A DNA stretch of 64,000 nucleotides from Candidatus Zixiibacteriota bacterium (GTDB taxonomy: Bacteria; Zixibacteria; MSB-5A5; GN15; FEB-12), in assembly GCA_022571985.1 (NCBI GenBank), contig JACZWU010000001.1:343501-407500 (forward strand). The letters are read 5' to 3'. Position 1 is the stretch's first letter. Each line of letters opens with the position of its first letter. A program made the translations under genes and the position numbers. Positions 8,968 to 19,700 of this stretch are shown here, piece after piece. The notes beneath the pieces were generated by a model that saw only the letters and a program-made list of their open reading frames with translations, was not told the DNA's origin and searched no databases.

Positions 8968-9906
8968 TTAGTGCGCACCTTTTCCGGTAAGAACAACCTT
9001 GACGGTCTTAAAAAGTATTACAATATCCAGCCAAATCGACCAGGTCTTAATATAGTTTAAGTCGTAGCCCAGTTTCCTGGTAACTGTTGCTTCAGAGGAA
9101 TCATAGCCGCCTTCTATCTGAGCCAGTCCGGTAATGCCCGGCTTAACAAGCAGTCTCAGAGAATAGCCGTCTATTCTGTCAGTCAGGTCAGTCACAAATT
9201 TAGGCCTCTCAGGTCTCGGACCGACCAGAGACATTTCGCCAGACAGGACGTTTAGAAATTGCGGAAGTTCATCAAGACGCATCTTTCTTAAAACAGCTCC
9301 GAACCTGGTGACTCTTTTGTCGTCCGGCTTAGCCCAGACCGGACCCGATTCTCTTTCGGCGTCATGAATCATAGTCCGAAATTTGAATAAAGTGAATGTC
9401 CTGCCATAACAATTTTCACGACGACGCTCTCTGCTGCGGCTGTTACCCACGCTGTCTTCGGAGCTGGTCCGTCTCCTGTCTCTTCTTTGGTTTTTGCCTA
9501 CTCTGGTCTGACAATAAAAAACAGGTCCCTGAGAATCCATCTTTATTAAAATTGTGATAATCAGACACAGTGGCAAAGTCAGTACGATGCCCAAAATAGC
9601 ACCAACTACATCGAACAGTCTTTTTACAATTCTAAAACCCAATCTGTCCAATGGTGTAATAATACTGTCCACTCGAATATCCGGCTTAGCTGAGTCAGCT
9701 ATTTCTTCACCCGTTACCATATTAAGAGAATTCCCATGACCAAAGTAATCTTTTCTGTTTTTAAATGTCAAGGTAACAGATTCCCTGCAGGCAGGAATAA
9801 CCTGTCTTGAACTGATTCTTTCCAGTTCATCAAGCAAGGTGTTTTCTTCTCTAACTAACTTCATAAGTGTATTCTCATAGTTTTTACGCTTAATCATAGC
9901 GAGCAA
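8968..9906 (-). CDS. Bacterial sugar transferase (undecaprenyl-phosphate sugar phosphotransferase)
   Basis: KRLFDVVGAILGIVLTLPL, FTLFKFRTMI, LRKMRLDELPQFLNVLSGEMSLVGPRPERP, VKPGITGLAQ. Confidence 0.93.
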   Translation of the reverse strand: MLAMIKRKNYENTLMKLVREENTLLDELERISSRQVIPACRESVTLTFKNRKDYFGHGNSLNMVTGEEIADSAKPDIRVDSIITPLDRLGFRIVKRLFDVVGAILGIVLTLPLCLIITILIKMDSQGPVFYCQTRVGKNQRRDRRRTSSEDSVGNSRSRERRRENCYGRTFTLFKFRTMIHDAERESGPVWAKPDDKRVTRFGAVLRKMRLDELPQFLNVLSGEMSLVGPRPERPKFVTDLTDRIDGYSLRLLVKPGITGLAQIEGGYDSSEATVTRKLGYDLNYIKTWSIWLDIVILFKTVKVVLTGKGAH

Positions 9907-10108
9907 GAAAACTGCCAGCTATCCGGCTATTTTGCCTTTGTAACTCTATGCGCGACAACGGCAAGTTTAGGACCAAAAGCATTCTGCAATAATTTGTCAC
10001 TAAAATGACTGCTTTCTTGCAATATAGCTGCATATCTGTGGCTGCTTATTTGGTTGCTGAATCAGTAAATCTAACTGGACAATTTCCGCGGTGATGTTTA
10101 ATTGAGAG

Positions 10109-11191
10109 ATGCTTAGTGAATTTACAAATGCGGCTTTTAAAGACATTCCGATTGAGAGACCGCAGCCGGATGTAGTCAATTTTAAGAAATTTGGCAATTT
10201 CCCCTGTGCCGGACAAACCCTGCAAAAAAATATGACCCATTTCCGGCTGGACGATTCAGGTTATATCGCTTATCAAAAACTTGGCAAAGACAGATTTATC
10301 ATCGGTGATCCTGTTATTGCCGGTGACAGGTTTGAAGAAATCTTAAGCGCGTTTTTGTCCAGATATCCGCTCAGCAGTTTTGTGCAATGTTCAAAAAAGA
10401 CTGCTCTTATTTTGAAATCACTAGGCTGTTATCTGACTCCACTGGGAATCGAAACATTCCTGGAGCTGCCCTACCGGCTCGAAGGCGCCGGCCGCTGCGA
10501 TATCAGACATCTGGCAAACTGCGCAAAAAGAGCGGGGCTTAAAATCCGGGAGCTCCAAATATCTCAGCTGAGAGGCGACTGGCTCTGTTCTACTTTTGCA
10601 GGACTGACCAACGGAGCTGTCAGATTTTCCGGAGAACTAAAATTCTTGGCTGTCAGCAGTCTCAATGAGCAAATACCAGGGTCCAGAATTTTTGCCGGAT
10701 TTGATAATAACAGACTGGTCGGAACATCATTGTTTTTCCCTATGTATGACAATGAAAAAGTTTTCGGCTATAGCGAAGTTGTGCCTAAACGAAATCCGGC
10801 TTCTCCCAAAGGAACCAGGGTGGGCGTTCTGCTTGGCGCTATCAGACAATTTGAATCCGAGGGCGTAAAAGTTGTCAGCCTCGGTCTCTCACCTTTTTAT
10901 AAAGTCAAAGAAACTTATGATAGCTGCTCTGTCGGTAACTGCCGGGAGTCTGCCAAATTATTTGAAATGATTTACAAATATGCTGATATTTCGTTCAATT
11001 ATAAGGGCTTGTCATTTCACAAAAGTAGATTCCGGGGCATCGAAAAAGCGGCTTACTTTGCCAGTAAAAAGAAGCTGCCGGTTGCAGAGCTTCTTAAAAT
11101 TTACAGGTTAACAACCGGCAGGTGGCTGCCACCGGTATTCAAACGAAAAGTTCGAGAAATCAGTATTAGTCAGCTGCCGTCATTTTTTTGA
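10109..11191 (+). CDS. DUF2156 / phosphatidylglycerol lysyltransferase C-terminal-domain-like protein
   Basis: MTHFRLDDSGYIAYQKLGKDRFIIGDPV, SLGLSPFY, FNYKGLSFHKSRFRGIEKAAYFAS resemble the MprF C-terminal (dual GNAT) family. Confidence 0.65.
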   Translation: MLSEFTNAAFKDIPIERPQPDVVNFKKFGNFPCAGQTLQKNMTHFRLDDSGYIAYQKLGKDRFIIGDPVIAGDRFEEILSAFLSRYPLSSFVQCSKKTALILKSLGCYLTPLGIETFLELPYRLEGAGRCDIRHLANCAKRAGLKIRELQISQLRGDWLCSTFAGLTNGAVRFSGELKFLAVSSLNEQIPGSRIFAGFDNNRLVGTSLFFPMYDNEKVFGYSEVVPKRNPASPKGTRVGVLLGAIRQFESEGVKVVSLGLSPFYKVKETYDSCSVGNCRESAKLFEMIYKYADISFNYKGLSFHKSRFRGIEKAAYFASKKKLPVAELLKIYRLTTGRWLPPVFKRKVREISISQLPSFF

Positions 11192-12000
11192 GGCAGTCGT
11201 TTCAGCATGAGCTGATATTTATCTTTACCTAAACTGAGATGTTTTGGCAGCGGCTGCTGCTCACTGATCTGACTTCTGGCATTGGCAATTCTTTCCTGCG
11301 TTTCAGGGTGAGAGCTGACCAGTTTTTCAAAAACATTTCCTGATCTTTCGCCGCCCAGTCTGCCCAGAGTTTCAAACATGTCTACTGCCCCGGCCGGGTC
11401 ATAGCCAGCCTTTATCATATAATGAATACCATACTGGTCGGCTTCCCTTTCGGCGCCGCGGGAATAGCCCGCAAATAGTAAACCCATCCCCAGACCGATT
11501 CCGGCATTCACGGCCGCACCGGCATCGTCGCCGCCAAAGACCAGAGCGTAGGCTAACTGAATACCCAAAGCCTGCTGCACTCTTTTTATGCCGTGTCTGG
11601 CTACAACATGGGAAATTTCATGAGCCATAACTGCTGCCATTTCTGCCTCTGAATTCATTTCTCTGAGCAGTCCCGTATAAAAGTAGATGAAGCCACCTGG
11701 CGCTGCAAAAGCATTTATCTGATCAGACTCAATAACTGTAAAGTGATATTTAATATCTTTGCGGTCAGAAACTCTGACTATCCTCTGGCCTACTTCGTTC
11801 AGATAGTTTTGCCAGACGCTGTCAGCCAGGGTCTTTTCTGTCTTTGCTACCTCTTCGGCCATGCCTGAGCCGATAGCAACTTCCTGCGAAGTAGGAATAA
11901 TTATCAACGATGTTTTACCGCCGGGACCGGTGGTGGCACAGGCACAGAAAGAGAGCGAAATGATAATAAAAAGCAGAATATGTTTAGATAAAGCGCGCAT
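11170..12000 (-). CDS. M48-family metallopeptidase lipoprotein
   Basis: Lipobox-like SLSFCACATTG; AAVMAHEISHVVARHG HEXXH; READQYGIHYM. Confidence 0.93.
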   Translation of the reverse strand: MRALSKHILLFIIISLSFCACATTGPGGKTSLIIIPTSQEVAIGSGMAEEVAKTEKTLADSVWQNYLNEVGQRIVRVSDRKDIKYHFTVIESDQINAFAAPGGFIYFYTGLLREMNSEAEMAAVMAHEISHVVARHGIKRVQQALGIQLAYALVFGGDDAGAAVNAGIGLGMGLLFAGYSRGAEREADQYGIHYMIKAGYDPAGAVDMFETLGRLGGERSGNVFEKLVSSHPETQERIANARSQISEQQPLPKHLSLGKDKYQLMLKRLPQKNDGS

Positions 12001-12013
12001 CTGTTTTCGTCTG

Positions 12014-12442
12014 CTACAATTTGGTTTTGTCTATCAAATCCCCGATGACAGGCAGCTTGTAGTTTTTCCCCTGGGCAGCGAAAATCAACCCCGCCACGGA
12101 CAGCGCGACTGCAAAAATCAGGATAACTTTAAAGAAAAAATCCGAGACCTGGTCTATAAGGAAAAGCGCAGCTACCAGTTCTATTATAAAGAGAATCACT
12201 CCCTGTCGGGCATGGAAACGGACATCTTTGCTGCTGCTGACATTCAACAGCGGCACAAAGCACAAGAATGGAATGTAGGCCATGATTGAGGCCATTTTTA
12301 TATCTTCAGCAGGCATTTCCTCAGACAGGTCGATATTATCAGAATTCTTATCTGAACCGGACTCTGTCTGGCCTGGCTCGGCCTTATGCTCTTGTTTTGA
12401 TTTATCGCTGAAAAATGGTTCAGTCATTGTGTCACCTGTCAC
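12014..12442 (-). CDS. DUF4870/Tic20-like small membrane protein
   Basis: MASIMAYIPFLCFVPLL...VRFHARQGVILFIIE plus further TM segments. Confidence 0.6.
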   Translation of the reverse strand: MTGDTMTEPFFSDKSKQEHKAEPGQTESGSDKNSDNIDLSEEMPAEDIKMASIMAYIPFLCFVPLLNVSSSKDVRFHARQGVILFIIELVAALFLIDQVSDFFFKVILIFAVALSVAGLIFAAQGKNYKLPVIGDLIDKTKL

Positions 12443-12710
12443 TTATTGTTTCTGCTCTTATATCAGCATAATTCTTTGTATTGTAATACAATAGGACTAA
12501 AGCCTTTAGTCTACAAGAACTTTCCGTCGATTATCTATTCTCAGAAAGTGGTCTGCTTCTTCTTCCTGCGACAAAGAATTGCTATTTTTGATAGCGGCAG
12601 CAAGAACTGTCGATAGAATTCACCATGCAGTCGTGAACAAAACTGAAACTCAATAAAGTTTTTTTTGAAGCTAGTTAAATTGCTGGAGTGCTCAACCTTG
12701 CCAATCTAAA

Positions 12711-14078
12711 TTAACAGGGTCCTGGTGCGGGGCCGGCTCTGAATATCCAGTCTACCAGGTAGGTCAGGTCCAATATATTTGAACTATTTCCGTCAGAGTT
12801 AATATCGTTCTCTGTTGGGCAAAATCCTGAAATTCCGCTGCCTCTGAAAATGTAGTCTACGAGAAAAGTCAGATCCAGAATATTTGCATCATCACTATCT
12901 CCATTATAATCGCCTCTAATGCCATCGCAACAGTTTACACGAACAATTATTTCACAGCTGTCAGCATCAGACCCATCAGTGACGAATATCAAGAAGGTGT
13001 AATCAATCCCACTATCGGCATAGGTTGAACTGAAGGTAAACAGTCCTGTGGCACTATCAATTCCGTAGCTGCCGGCCGGTGTCGTGTTCACGCCCCCTAT
13101 GTAAAATATATTTGTGTCACAGTCACCGGCACCAACATCAAAATCAACTACGGCTGACTCAGAATACTCGAGCACTACCAGAGTGTCACATCCGGAAGAA
13201 AACTGAGGTGCAATATTAGTAAAGTTAAGGCTTATAGTACAAGGATACCAACTAAAGTTAGCCCCGGTAGTATCAATGGCGGCAACTTCTATGGATAGAG
13301 CCGTTCCAACATCATTAATAGTAGGAGAGTATGTCCACAGTCCTGTCAATGAATCTATTTCACCGGGACCACTTATAAGCTGGAAAAAGACCGCCGGCGT
13401 ATCAACTTGAGAGCTTATTTGAAATTGATATGCAACATCAGAGCAGTGGTCAAAGTTCAGGCTGGCGGGACATAGCGGGGGTGGGTGTGGTCCAGGATAA
13501 ACAATTGTATAGCAATGAGGGCCACTCCAATCAGGTCGTACTTCGCCAACAGTTGTTGACCACAGCCACTCGTTTACCCAATAATAGGAAGAATCGAGAC
13601 AAATCAAGGCACCGTGATACTTGTGGTGAATACCCGGAAAAGGAATTCTAATCTCCAGTACGTCTCTATCAAAGCCATCTTCAAACCCAATTCCATTCAA
13701 GTTGAAGCTCCCAATTCCTAATGTGTCAGAGCCCGAGCCGGTAACTGCGCTATACATAGAGACTATACCGTCCATTCTTTTTTTCCAGCCACCTCCCGGC
13801 TCAAAAGAGAAATCAAGTGTATCAATAGTCGGCAGCGGCCACTCTATTCCGGAGTTTGAATAAATTCGAAAACCGTTGGTATGGCCGAGCAAAGTACCTC
13901 CGCTATTGTTTCTAAGTGCGATTCTCCAAATAATTGGCGAATCTGTATAGACGGTGTCAACCAAGGGAAAACTGACATAGATTTCACTGTTCTGGCTTTT
14001 GACCGAACCGGCAATTTGGCTTAAAGCTAAGAAGATTGAAAAAATTATTGAATACTTTAAAAATCTAGTACACTGCAC
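12711..14078 (-). CDS. Secreted protein with cadherin/Ig-like repeats and C-terminal dockerin type I-like tail
   Basis: N-terminal hydrophobic segment; C-term GDYNGDSDDANILDLTFLVDYIFRG...NDINSDGNSSNILDLTYLVDWIFRAGPAPGPC. Confidence 0.75.
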   Translation of the reverse strand: MQCTRFLKYSIIFSIFLALSQIAGSVKSQNSEIYVSFPLVDTVYTDSPIIWRIALRNNSGGTLLGHTNGFRIYSNSGIEWPLPTIDTLDFSFEPGGGWKKRMDGIVSMYSAVTGSGSDTLGIGSFNLNGIGFEDGFDRDVLEIRIPFPGIHHKYHGALICLDSSYYWVNEWLWSTTVGEVRPDWSGPHCYTIVYPGPHPPPLCPASLNFDHCSDVAYQFQISSQVDTPAVFFQLISGPGEIDSLTGLWTYSPTINDVGTALSIEVAAIDTTGANFSWYPCTISLNFTNIAPQFSSGCDTLVVLEYSESAVVDFDVGAGDCDTNIFYIGGVNTTPAGSYGIDSATGLFTFSSTYADSGIDYTFLIFVTDGSDADSCEIIVRVNCCDGIRGDYNGDSDDANILDLTFLVDYIFRGSGISGFCPTENDINSDGNSSNILDLTYLVDWIFRAGPAPGPC

Positions 14079-14290
14079 TATAAGCTTATCCTTAGAATTA
14101 GCTATTTGCTAACTTACCAACAACTCCGCTAAATCAGCTGGCCAGCAGTAACTGTACTAACAAGAATAAAGATATAACTTTGAATTTACGCAATACCTAA
14201 TAGTACTTTGAATTCAGATGTCTGGTAGAATCTGTCTGAAAGAGAAGTGCAGCAACAGACAGAAAGACATGTCTCATGCGGCTTAAATTA

Positions 14291-14971
14291 TTAAGATGAG
14301 GCTGTAGATTTTTCGTAGAACAGTCTGGCCGCCCTGTTGGCGGTCTCTGACCCCTCGAAATTTTCCGTTATATATTCGAAATGCGGACGTGCTTTTTCTA
14401 CGTTATCGACTTTCAGATAGTTACGCATGGCGCCAAAGCGAAGACTCTGCTGAAGCGGGCTCTCAGGCAATTCCATAGTTCCCTTTTCAAAGGCTTCGGC
14501 AGCTTCGAGAAAATTGCCCTGATTCTCCATGGCCGTTCCGAGTCCGGTATATGAGGAAGCCCGATTAAGCAGATTTCTTGAATACTTCTGCAAATACATT
14601 TCAAATAATCTTATTGCTTCGGAATAGTTTCTGGTCTGAAGATAAACTTTGCCGAGCATAAAAGTAGCCTGTTCGGCTGACTTGGTGCCGCCATAATTGT
14701 TGATTATGTCGTTAAAGGTCAGCAGTGCCACCTGGCTGTTGCCGCCGCGATATTCCAGATTTCCCTTCGATAGATTGGCTGCAGCCTGACGGGAAGTCTC
14801 TTTAACAGAATCCAGATAATAAACAGAACCAACAACTCCCAGTATGACTACGATTACGGCAATAGCCAGATACTGCCAGTTCTCCTCAACCTGCTGCTTG
14901 GAGCTAAGCATAAAGGTAGTAAACTTATCTTCTTTAATCTGACGCTTTGTTAGTTTTACTTTTCCGTACAT
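14291..14971 (-). CDS. TPR protein with N-terminal TM helix (YfgM/outer-membrane assembly-like)
   Basis: WQYLAIAVIVVILGVVGSVYYL TM; repeats such as AEQATFMLGKVYLQTRNYSEAIRLFEMYLQKY. Confidence 0.7.
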   Translation of the reverse strand: MYGKVKLTKRQIKEDKFTTFMLSSKQQVEENWQYLAIAVIVVILGVVGSVYYLDSVKETSRQAAANLSKGNLEYRGGNSQVALLTFNDIINNYGGTKSAEQATFMLGKVYLQTRNYSEAIRLFEMYLQKYSRNLLNRASSYTGLGTAMENQGNFLEAAEAFEKGTMELPESPLQQSLRFGAMRNYLKVDNVEKARPHFEYITENFEGSETANRAARLFYEKSTASS

Positions 14972-15093
14972 ATCTTTTCCAGTTAAAGGCTATTTCAATT
15001 ATATCGGACAATTATCCCCTGAATTAGAGCTGCCTGGTATGCTTTTTTAGGTTTTCTCTGAATTATCTTAAAGTTTTTTAACTATACCAATAA

Positions 15094-16542
15094 TTAGAAG
15101 TATCCCGTAAAGCTGGCTGTCAGAAAATGATTTCTGTTGTTCGACTGTGCTGCAAATCCGAGGCTCTCAAGGCTCAAAGTAGAGTAATTATAGGCCAGGT
15201 CCAGTTTGATCAGCTCCCAGTGAATTCCGGTGCCGAGCGAAAACTCATAGCTGACAGCAGTAGTACGGACGCCATTTATATCTGTATCCGGAGTAGGCAC
15301 CGGCACGTATCCGATACCTGCTCTAAAGGGGATTGTCCCGATACCCGTTTCATTGAGATATTCGGTACCAGCCCGAACAATAAAGACATTGCTCCACTGC
15401 CACTGTTCTTCTGAAAGAATCAGAAATTCTTCTATATTATCTGCGCCGGGAACAAGCGTAATACTCTGGCGAATCTTAATCTGCTGCGCACTAAAATGGC
15501 GATATTCGGCATCAAATGCCAAAAGCAAGCTTTCAGAAACGTTATAGCCAATTCCAAATCCGACCATTAGAGGAATCTCATACTTTGTCAGAAGGTCAAT
15601 AGTAATAGTGGTATCAGTTTCAGCCACAACGCCATTTATCTTAAATATAAAGGCATTATAATTCAGGCTCTTTTGGTTCAAAGAAAAAGGTGTTCTCAAA
15701 ACAAGCCCGGCATCGAATCTTTCGCCATCATGTTTAAGTCCGATGGTAAAATTAAATCCGCCAAAACTACTGCTGTCTGCAGATAATGTAGTCAAATTCA
15801 AAGATCCGTTCTGGAAATTATTTACAGGAATATTGTCACCTGTGATTAAAAAATTGGTATGTCTCTGAACGGCTCCGCCATAGATATTCAGGCTGAAGCC
15901 AAAGGCAAGATTGCCGCTTAATCTTGTTCCAAAACCGAAGTTGACAGCATCAATGCCTCCTTCAAGCTCACTCGTAACACCAACCAATGCAATTACCGTA
16001 TCCTGATCTATCAGAACGCCGACTTCGTTAAATATCGGGAATATTTCAATCAGGTCAAATTCTACGTTAGAGAACTGGTACTCATCGGATACTCTGGTAT
16101 AAGATGCGGATGCAACAAACGGATGTCCCTTGATTCTTATAGGGGCTACAAAGTTTGCCGAACTAAGCGCTCCGAAAGTTCCGGTATGATCACTTGAAAT
16201 TCTTTCGTCGGCACTAAGCAGATTAAATTTGTCGCTGCTGAAATTTCCACGCGGCCTCAATGAACTAAAACTGAGTCCCAGCACAGGCGATTCCATTTTG
16301 TACAGTCCGGCAGGATTCCAGCCGATTGCAGTTATGTCGTCAGATACTCCCAAGTAGGCGTTGCCCATTCCCCGGGCGCGGGCGCCATTGCCAGTAAACT
16401 TAAAGTCGAATGGTTCAAACCGAATAATCTCATCTAGAAATTCTACCTGTGCGTTTGTGCTGAAAAACGGAATTAAAAGTACTCCCAAAACCAGTAAGAT
16501 TCTCTGAATCGATAATTTCATTCCCAAAACTCCTATAGCCAA
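15094..16542 (-). CDS. OmpP1/FadL/PorV-like outer-membrane protein
   Basis: ARARGMGNAYLGVSDDITAIGWNPAGLYKME is the typical N-terminal motif of UPF0164/FadL-like barrels; ends in aromatic FTGYF. Confidence 0.8.
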   Translation of the reverse strand: MAIGVLGMKLSIQRILLVLGVLLIPFFSTNAQVEFLDEIIRFEPFDFKFTGNGARARGMGNAYLGVSDDITAIGWNPAGLYKMESPVLGLSFSSLRPRGNFSSDKFNLLSADERISSDHTGTFGALSSANFVAPIRIKGHPFVASASYTRVSDEYQFSNVEFDLIEIFPIFNEVGVLIDQDTVIALVGVTSELEGGIDAVNFGFGTRLSGNLAFGFSLNIYGGAVQRHTNFLITGDNIPVNNFQNGSLNLTTLSADSSSFGGFNFTIGLKHDGERFDAGLVLRTPFSLNQKSLNYNAFIFKINGVVAETDTTITIDLLTKYEIPLMVGFGIGYNVSESLLLAFDAEYRHFSAQQIKIRQSITLVPGADNIEEFLILSEEQWQWSNVFIVRAGTEYLNETGIGTIPFRAGIGYVPVPTPDTDINGVRTTAVSYEFSLGTGIHWELIKLDLAYNYSTLSLESLGFAAQSNNRNHFLTASFTGYF

Positions 16543-16764
16543 ATTCTTAATTTGTTACAGCCCTTAGACGCAGTAGCTGCTCAAAATAAGCAATGAATAT
16601 ATACCCCTTTTTTGGCCGTGTCAAACGTTTTGGAGGAGCTTTTCCGGGATTATAAGCTGTTGAGGTATGAGCGATTACTGGCAAGGAGGCTGGTTTTGAT
16701 GGTAATTTCGTGGGCGGCCCGCCTCAGGCGGGTCCCTATCTAGACCAACAAGCAATACTGTCGA

Positions 16765-19700
16765 TTACTCCGCACAACACGGCGGGGCGCCGGTGCCGTT
16801 TATATAGGCGGCCAGATAGGTGATGTCAGCTATATTTACTGAACCATCACAATTTAAGTCACTCGCCAGGTAAGGGAAAGGCGTAGCACCGCCATAGAAA
16901 TAGAAGTTCAAAAGAAATTCAACATCGTCAACATTTACCAGCGAGTCGCCATTAGCGTCGGCACAGAGAAATCCGAGGTCACAACTCAAGTCAAGCGCTC
17001 CGATCAATGTCCCACAAGTGCTGTACTGTGCCAGACATTGAGAAAAGTTACTGAGATGAAAGTCACCAGCCGCAGTATCGCAGAAAAGTGGGTCGGCTGA
17101 GAAGTTGTCGTTGATATCTGCTTGGTCAGCTATGCAACCTACCCAGTCACCATCTTCATTGCCATAAACATCGCAGCAGGTGAGAGTGGGAACAGAGGTC
17201 TCGTCATTGCACCAGATTAGTTCACTGCCTCTGTTGAAAGCAAAAACAGTATTTTCGACAGATGGGGACGAATTTGTTCGCAAGGACAGGCCGCAGCCTA
17301 AGATGGCTGTATTATCTGTGATAGTGCTGTTGATAATAGAAGGATTGGAACTAATGCAAGAAATCCCGCCGCCGCGGAAGGCTGAATTTCCTGTGATGGT
17401 GTTGTTGCTGATTACTGGATTAGAATTAGACCCACAAACAATCCCGCCGCCAAAGCCATCGTCGGCTGAATTTCCGCTGATGGCGTTGTCGCTGATTGTG
17501 GGACTGGAAGCCTGGCAATAAATCCCGCCGCCAAAGCTAATGCCACTGACAGAATTTCCGCTGATAATATTGTTGATAATGGAGGGACTGGAATTAAGAC
17601 AATAGATTCCGCCGCCAGCCCGAGAGGCTGAATTTTTTATGATGGAGTTGTTAATGATTTTGGGGTTGGAATTATTGACACAAGAAATCCCACCACCACT
17701 TGAGGCTGAAGTTGATGTGTTTTCACTGATTATGTTGTTGCTAATAGTGGGGTTGGAATTTGTGACACAAGAAATCCCGGCCCCACTTGAGAGGGAAGTC
17801 GATGTATTTCTGCTGATAATGTTGTAGCTAATGGTGGGATTGGAATTATCGGTACAAGTAATGCCGCCCATATTTCCATTCGTAATTGTAAACCCTGATA
17901 CTACTGTTAGACTGTCACAACCAATAAGAGTTATCACGGTAAAAGCTGAGTCCCCGTCGATTACAGTATTCTTGATATCAAGAGAGTCGTCAGAATACAG
18001 GTAATTTGAAGTCAACAGAATACTTTTGCCCGAGACAATTATATTCTCAACATATGTCCCATTATCCACAACGACCGTATCACCTGAAAAGGACAGGTCA
18101 ACAGCGTATTGTATCGTTCTGAAAGGGTTCCCCGGAGTGCCGTCGCCGGCGCCATTACTGCCACCAACAGATACATACCAGATATTTCCAAACGAACATC
18201 CCGGATGATCCGGGAAGAACAGGCCAATATCGGAACGGCTTCCATCGGGATCGAGTATAGAAGGGTCGCCTGCATCGATGCAGGGAGATTGAAAGCATAC
18301 ATTGCCGTTAAAGGGACCTACGAAAAGAGGGTCAGTGTCAATGTTTCCCTCGCCTGTCCAGCCATCCTGAATACAACAATAAGTGATCATTGGTAATGAC
18401 GAGTTATTGGTATCAACTTGAATACCGGCGTTTGACCAGATTATTGTGTTTACGATAGCAGGACTGGAATTAGTTAAGTAGACCCCGCTACCAAAATTAG
18501 CAGTAATTGTGTTGTTGCTGATGTCGGCAATTGAAGAAGCGCAAAATATTCCGCCGCCGTTGCTAGCTGAATTCCTGCTGATATAGTTGTTACTGATGGT
18601 GGCATTAGAAGAAGTACAATAAATCCCGCCGCCGTTGCCAGTGAAGCCACCAGCTGAGTTTCCACTGATGGTGTTGTTACTGATGATGGGATTGGAAGAG
18701 CCGCTATATATCCCGCCGCCGGAGTTGTTGGATGAATTTTCAGTGATAGTGTTGCTGCTAATAGTAGGACCTGATTGAACACAAAAAATGCCAGCGCCAC
18801 GTAAACTGGCTGAATTTAATGTGATAATATTGTTTCTGATAGTGGGATTGGAATTTATGCAATAAATTCCGCCGCCTTCTAAAGCATTCCCATTCCTGAT
18901 AGTAAAGCCCATTATCCCTGTCGGGCTATCTTCGCTGCCATCAATGGTTACTACTGTTGAAACAGAATCGCCATCAATAATGGTACTATGGATATCAAGA
19001 CTGTCTCCAGTAAATATATACTCTGAAGTTACCAGAATGCTTTTACCACCGAAGTTGATGTTTTCTATATACGTGCCATTTTCAACAATAACAGTATCAA
19101 GGTGATAGGAAACGTTAATAGTGTGCTGAATTGTTCTAAAAGGATTGCCGGTTGAACCGTCTCCAGCGCCGTCACTGCCGCCAACAGATACATACCAAAT
19201 ATTTCCAGATGAACACACCGGGTGAGCAGGATAAAACACTCCCATATCCGAGCGGGTGCTATCGGGATCCAGTATAGAAGGGTTGCCGGAGTCGATGCAG
19301 GGAGATTGAGAACATATGTTATAGTTGTTGCTATTCGGACCAACAAAAGCAAAAAGAGGGTTGGCATTGATATTTCCCTCACCTGGCCAGCCACCCTCGA
19401 TGTCAGAGTACGTAATTATCAGCGAATTTACTCTCTCCGGAGAAATCTCAGGTCCGATGTTTGCCCAGATGATGGAGTTGCTGATATTAGGAGATGAGAA
19501 TGATCCGCAATAAACTCCAGCGCCGGAGCTGTCAGCTGAGTTTTCTGAAATAGTGTTGCTGCTTATTGATGGACTCGAGGAATCACCGCAATAAATCCCG
19601 CCGCCCGAGATGTTAGCGGAATTCCCTGTGATACTGTTGTTGCTAATACTTGGGCTTGAGAAATCAAGGCAGTAAATTCCACCACCTGACTCGGCTGAAT

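Noticed and set aside
8721-8996. 91-aa minus ORF between the response regulator and sugar transferase
   Set aside because: Overlaps the sugar transferase end, no domain or convincing RBS; likely non-coding.
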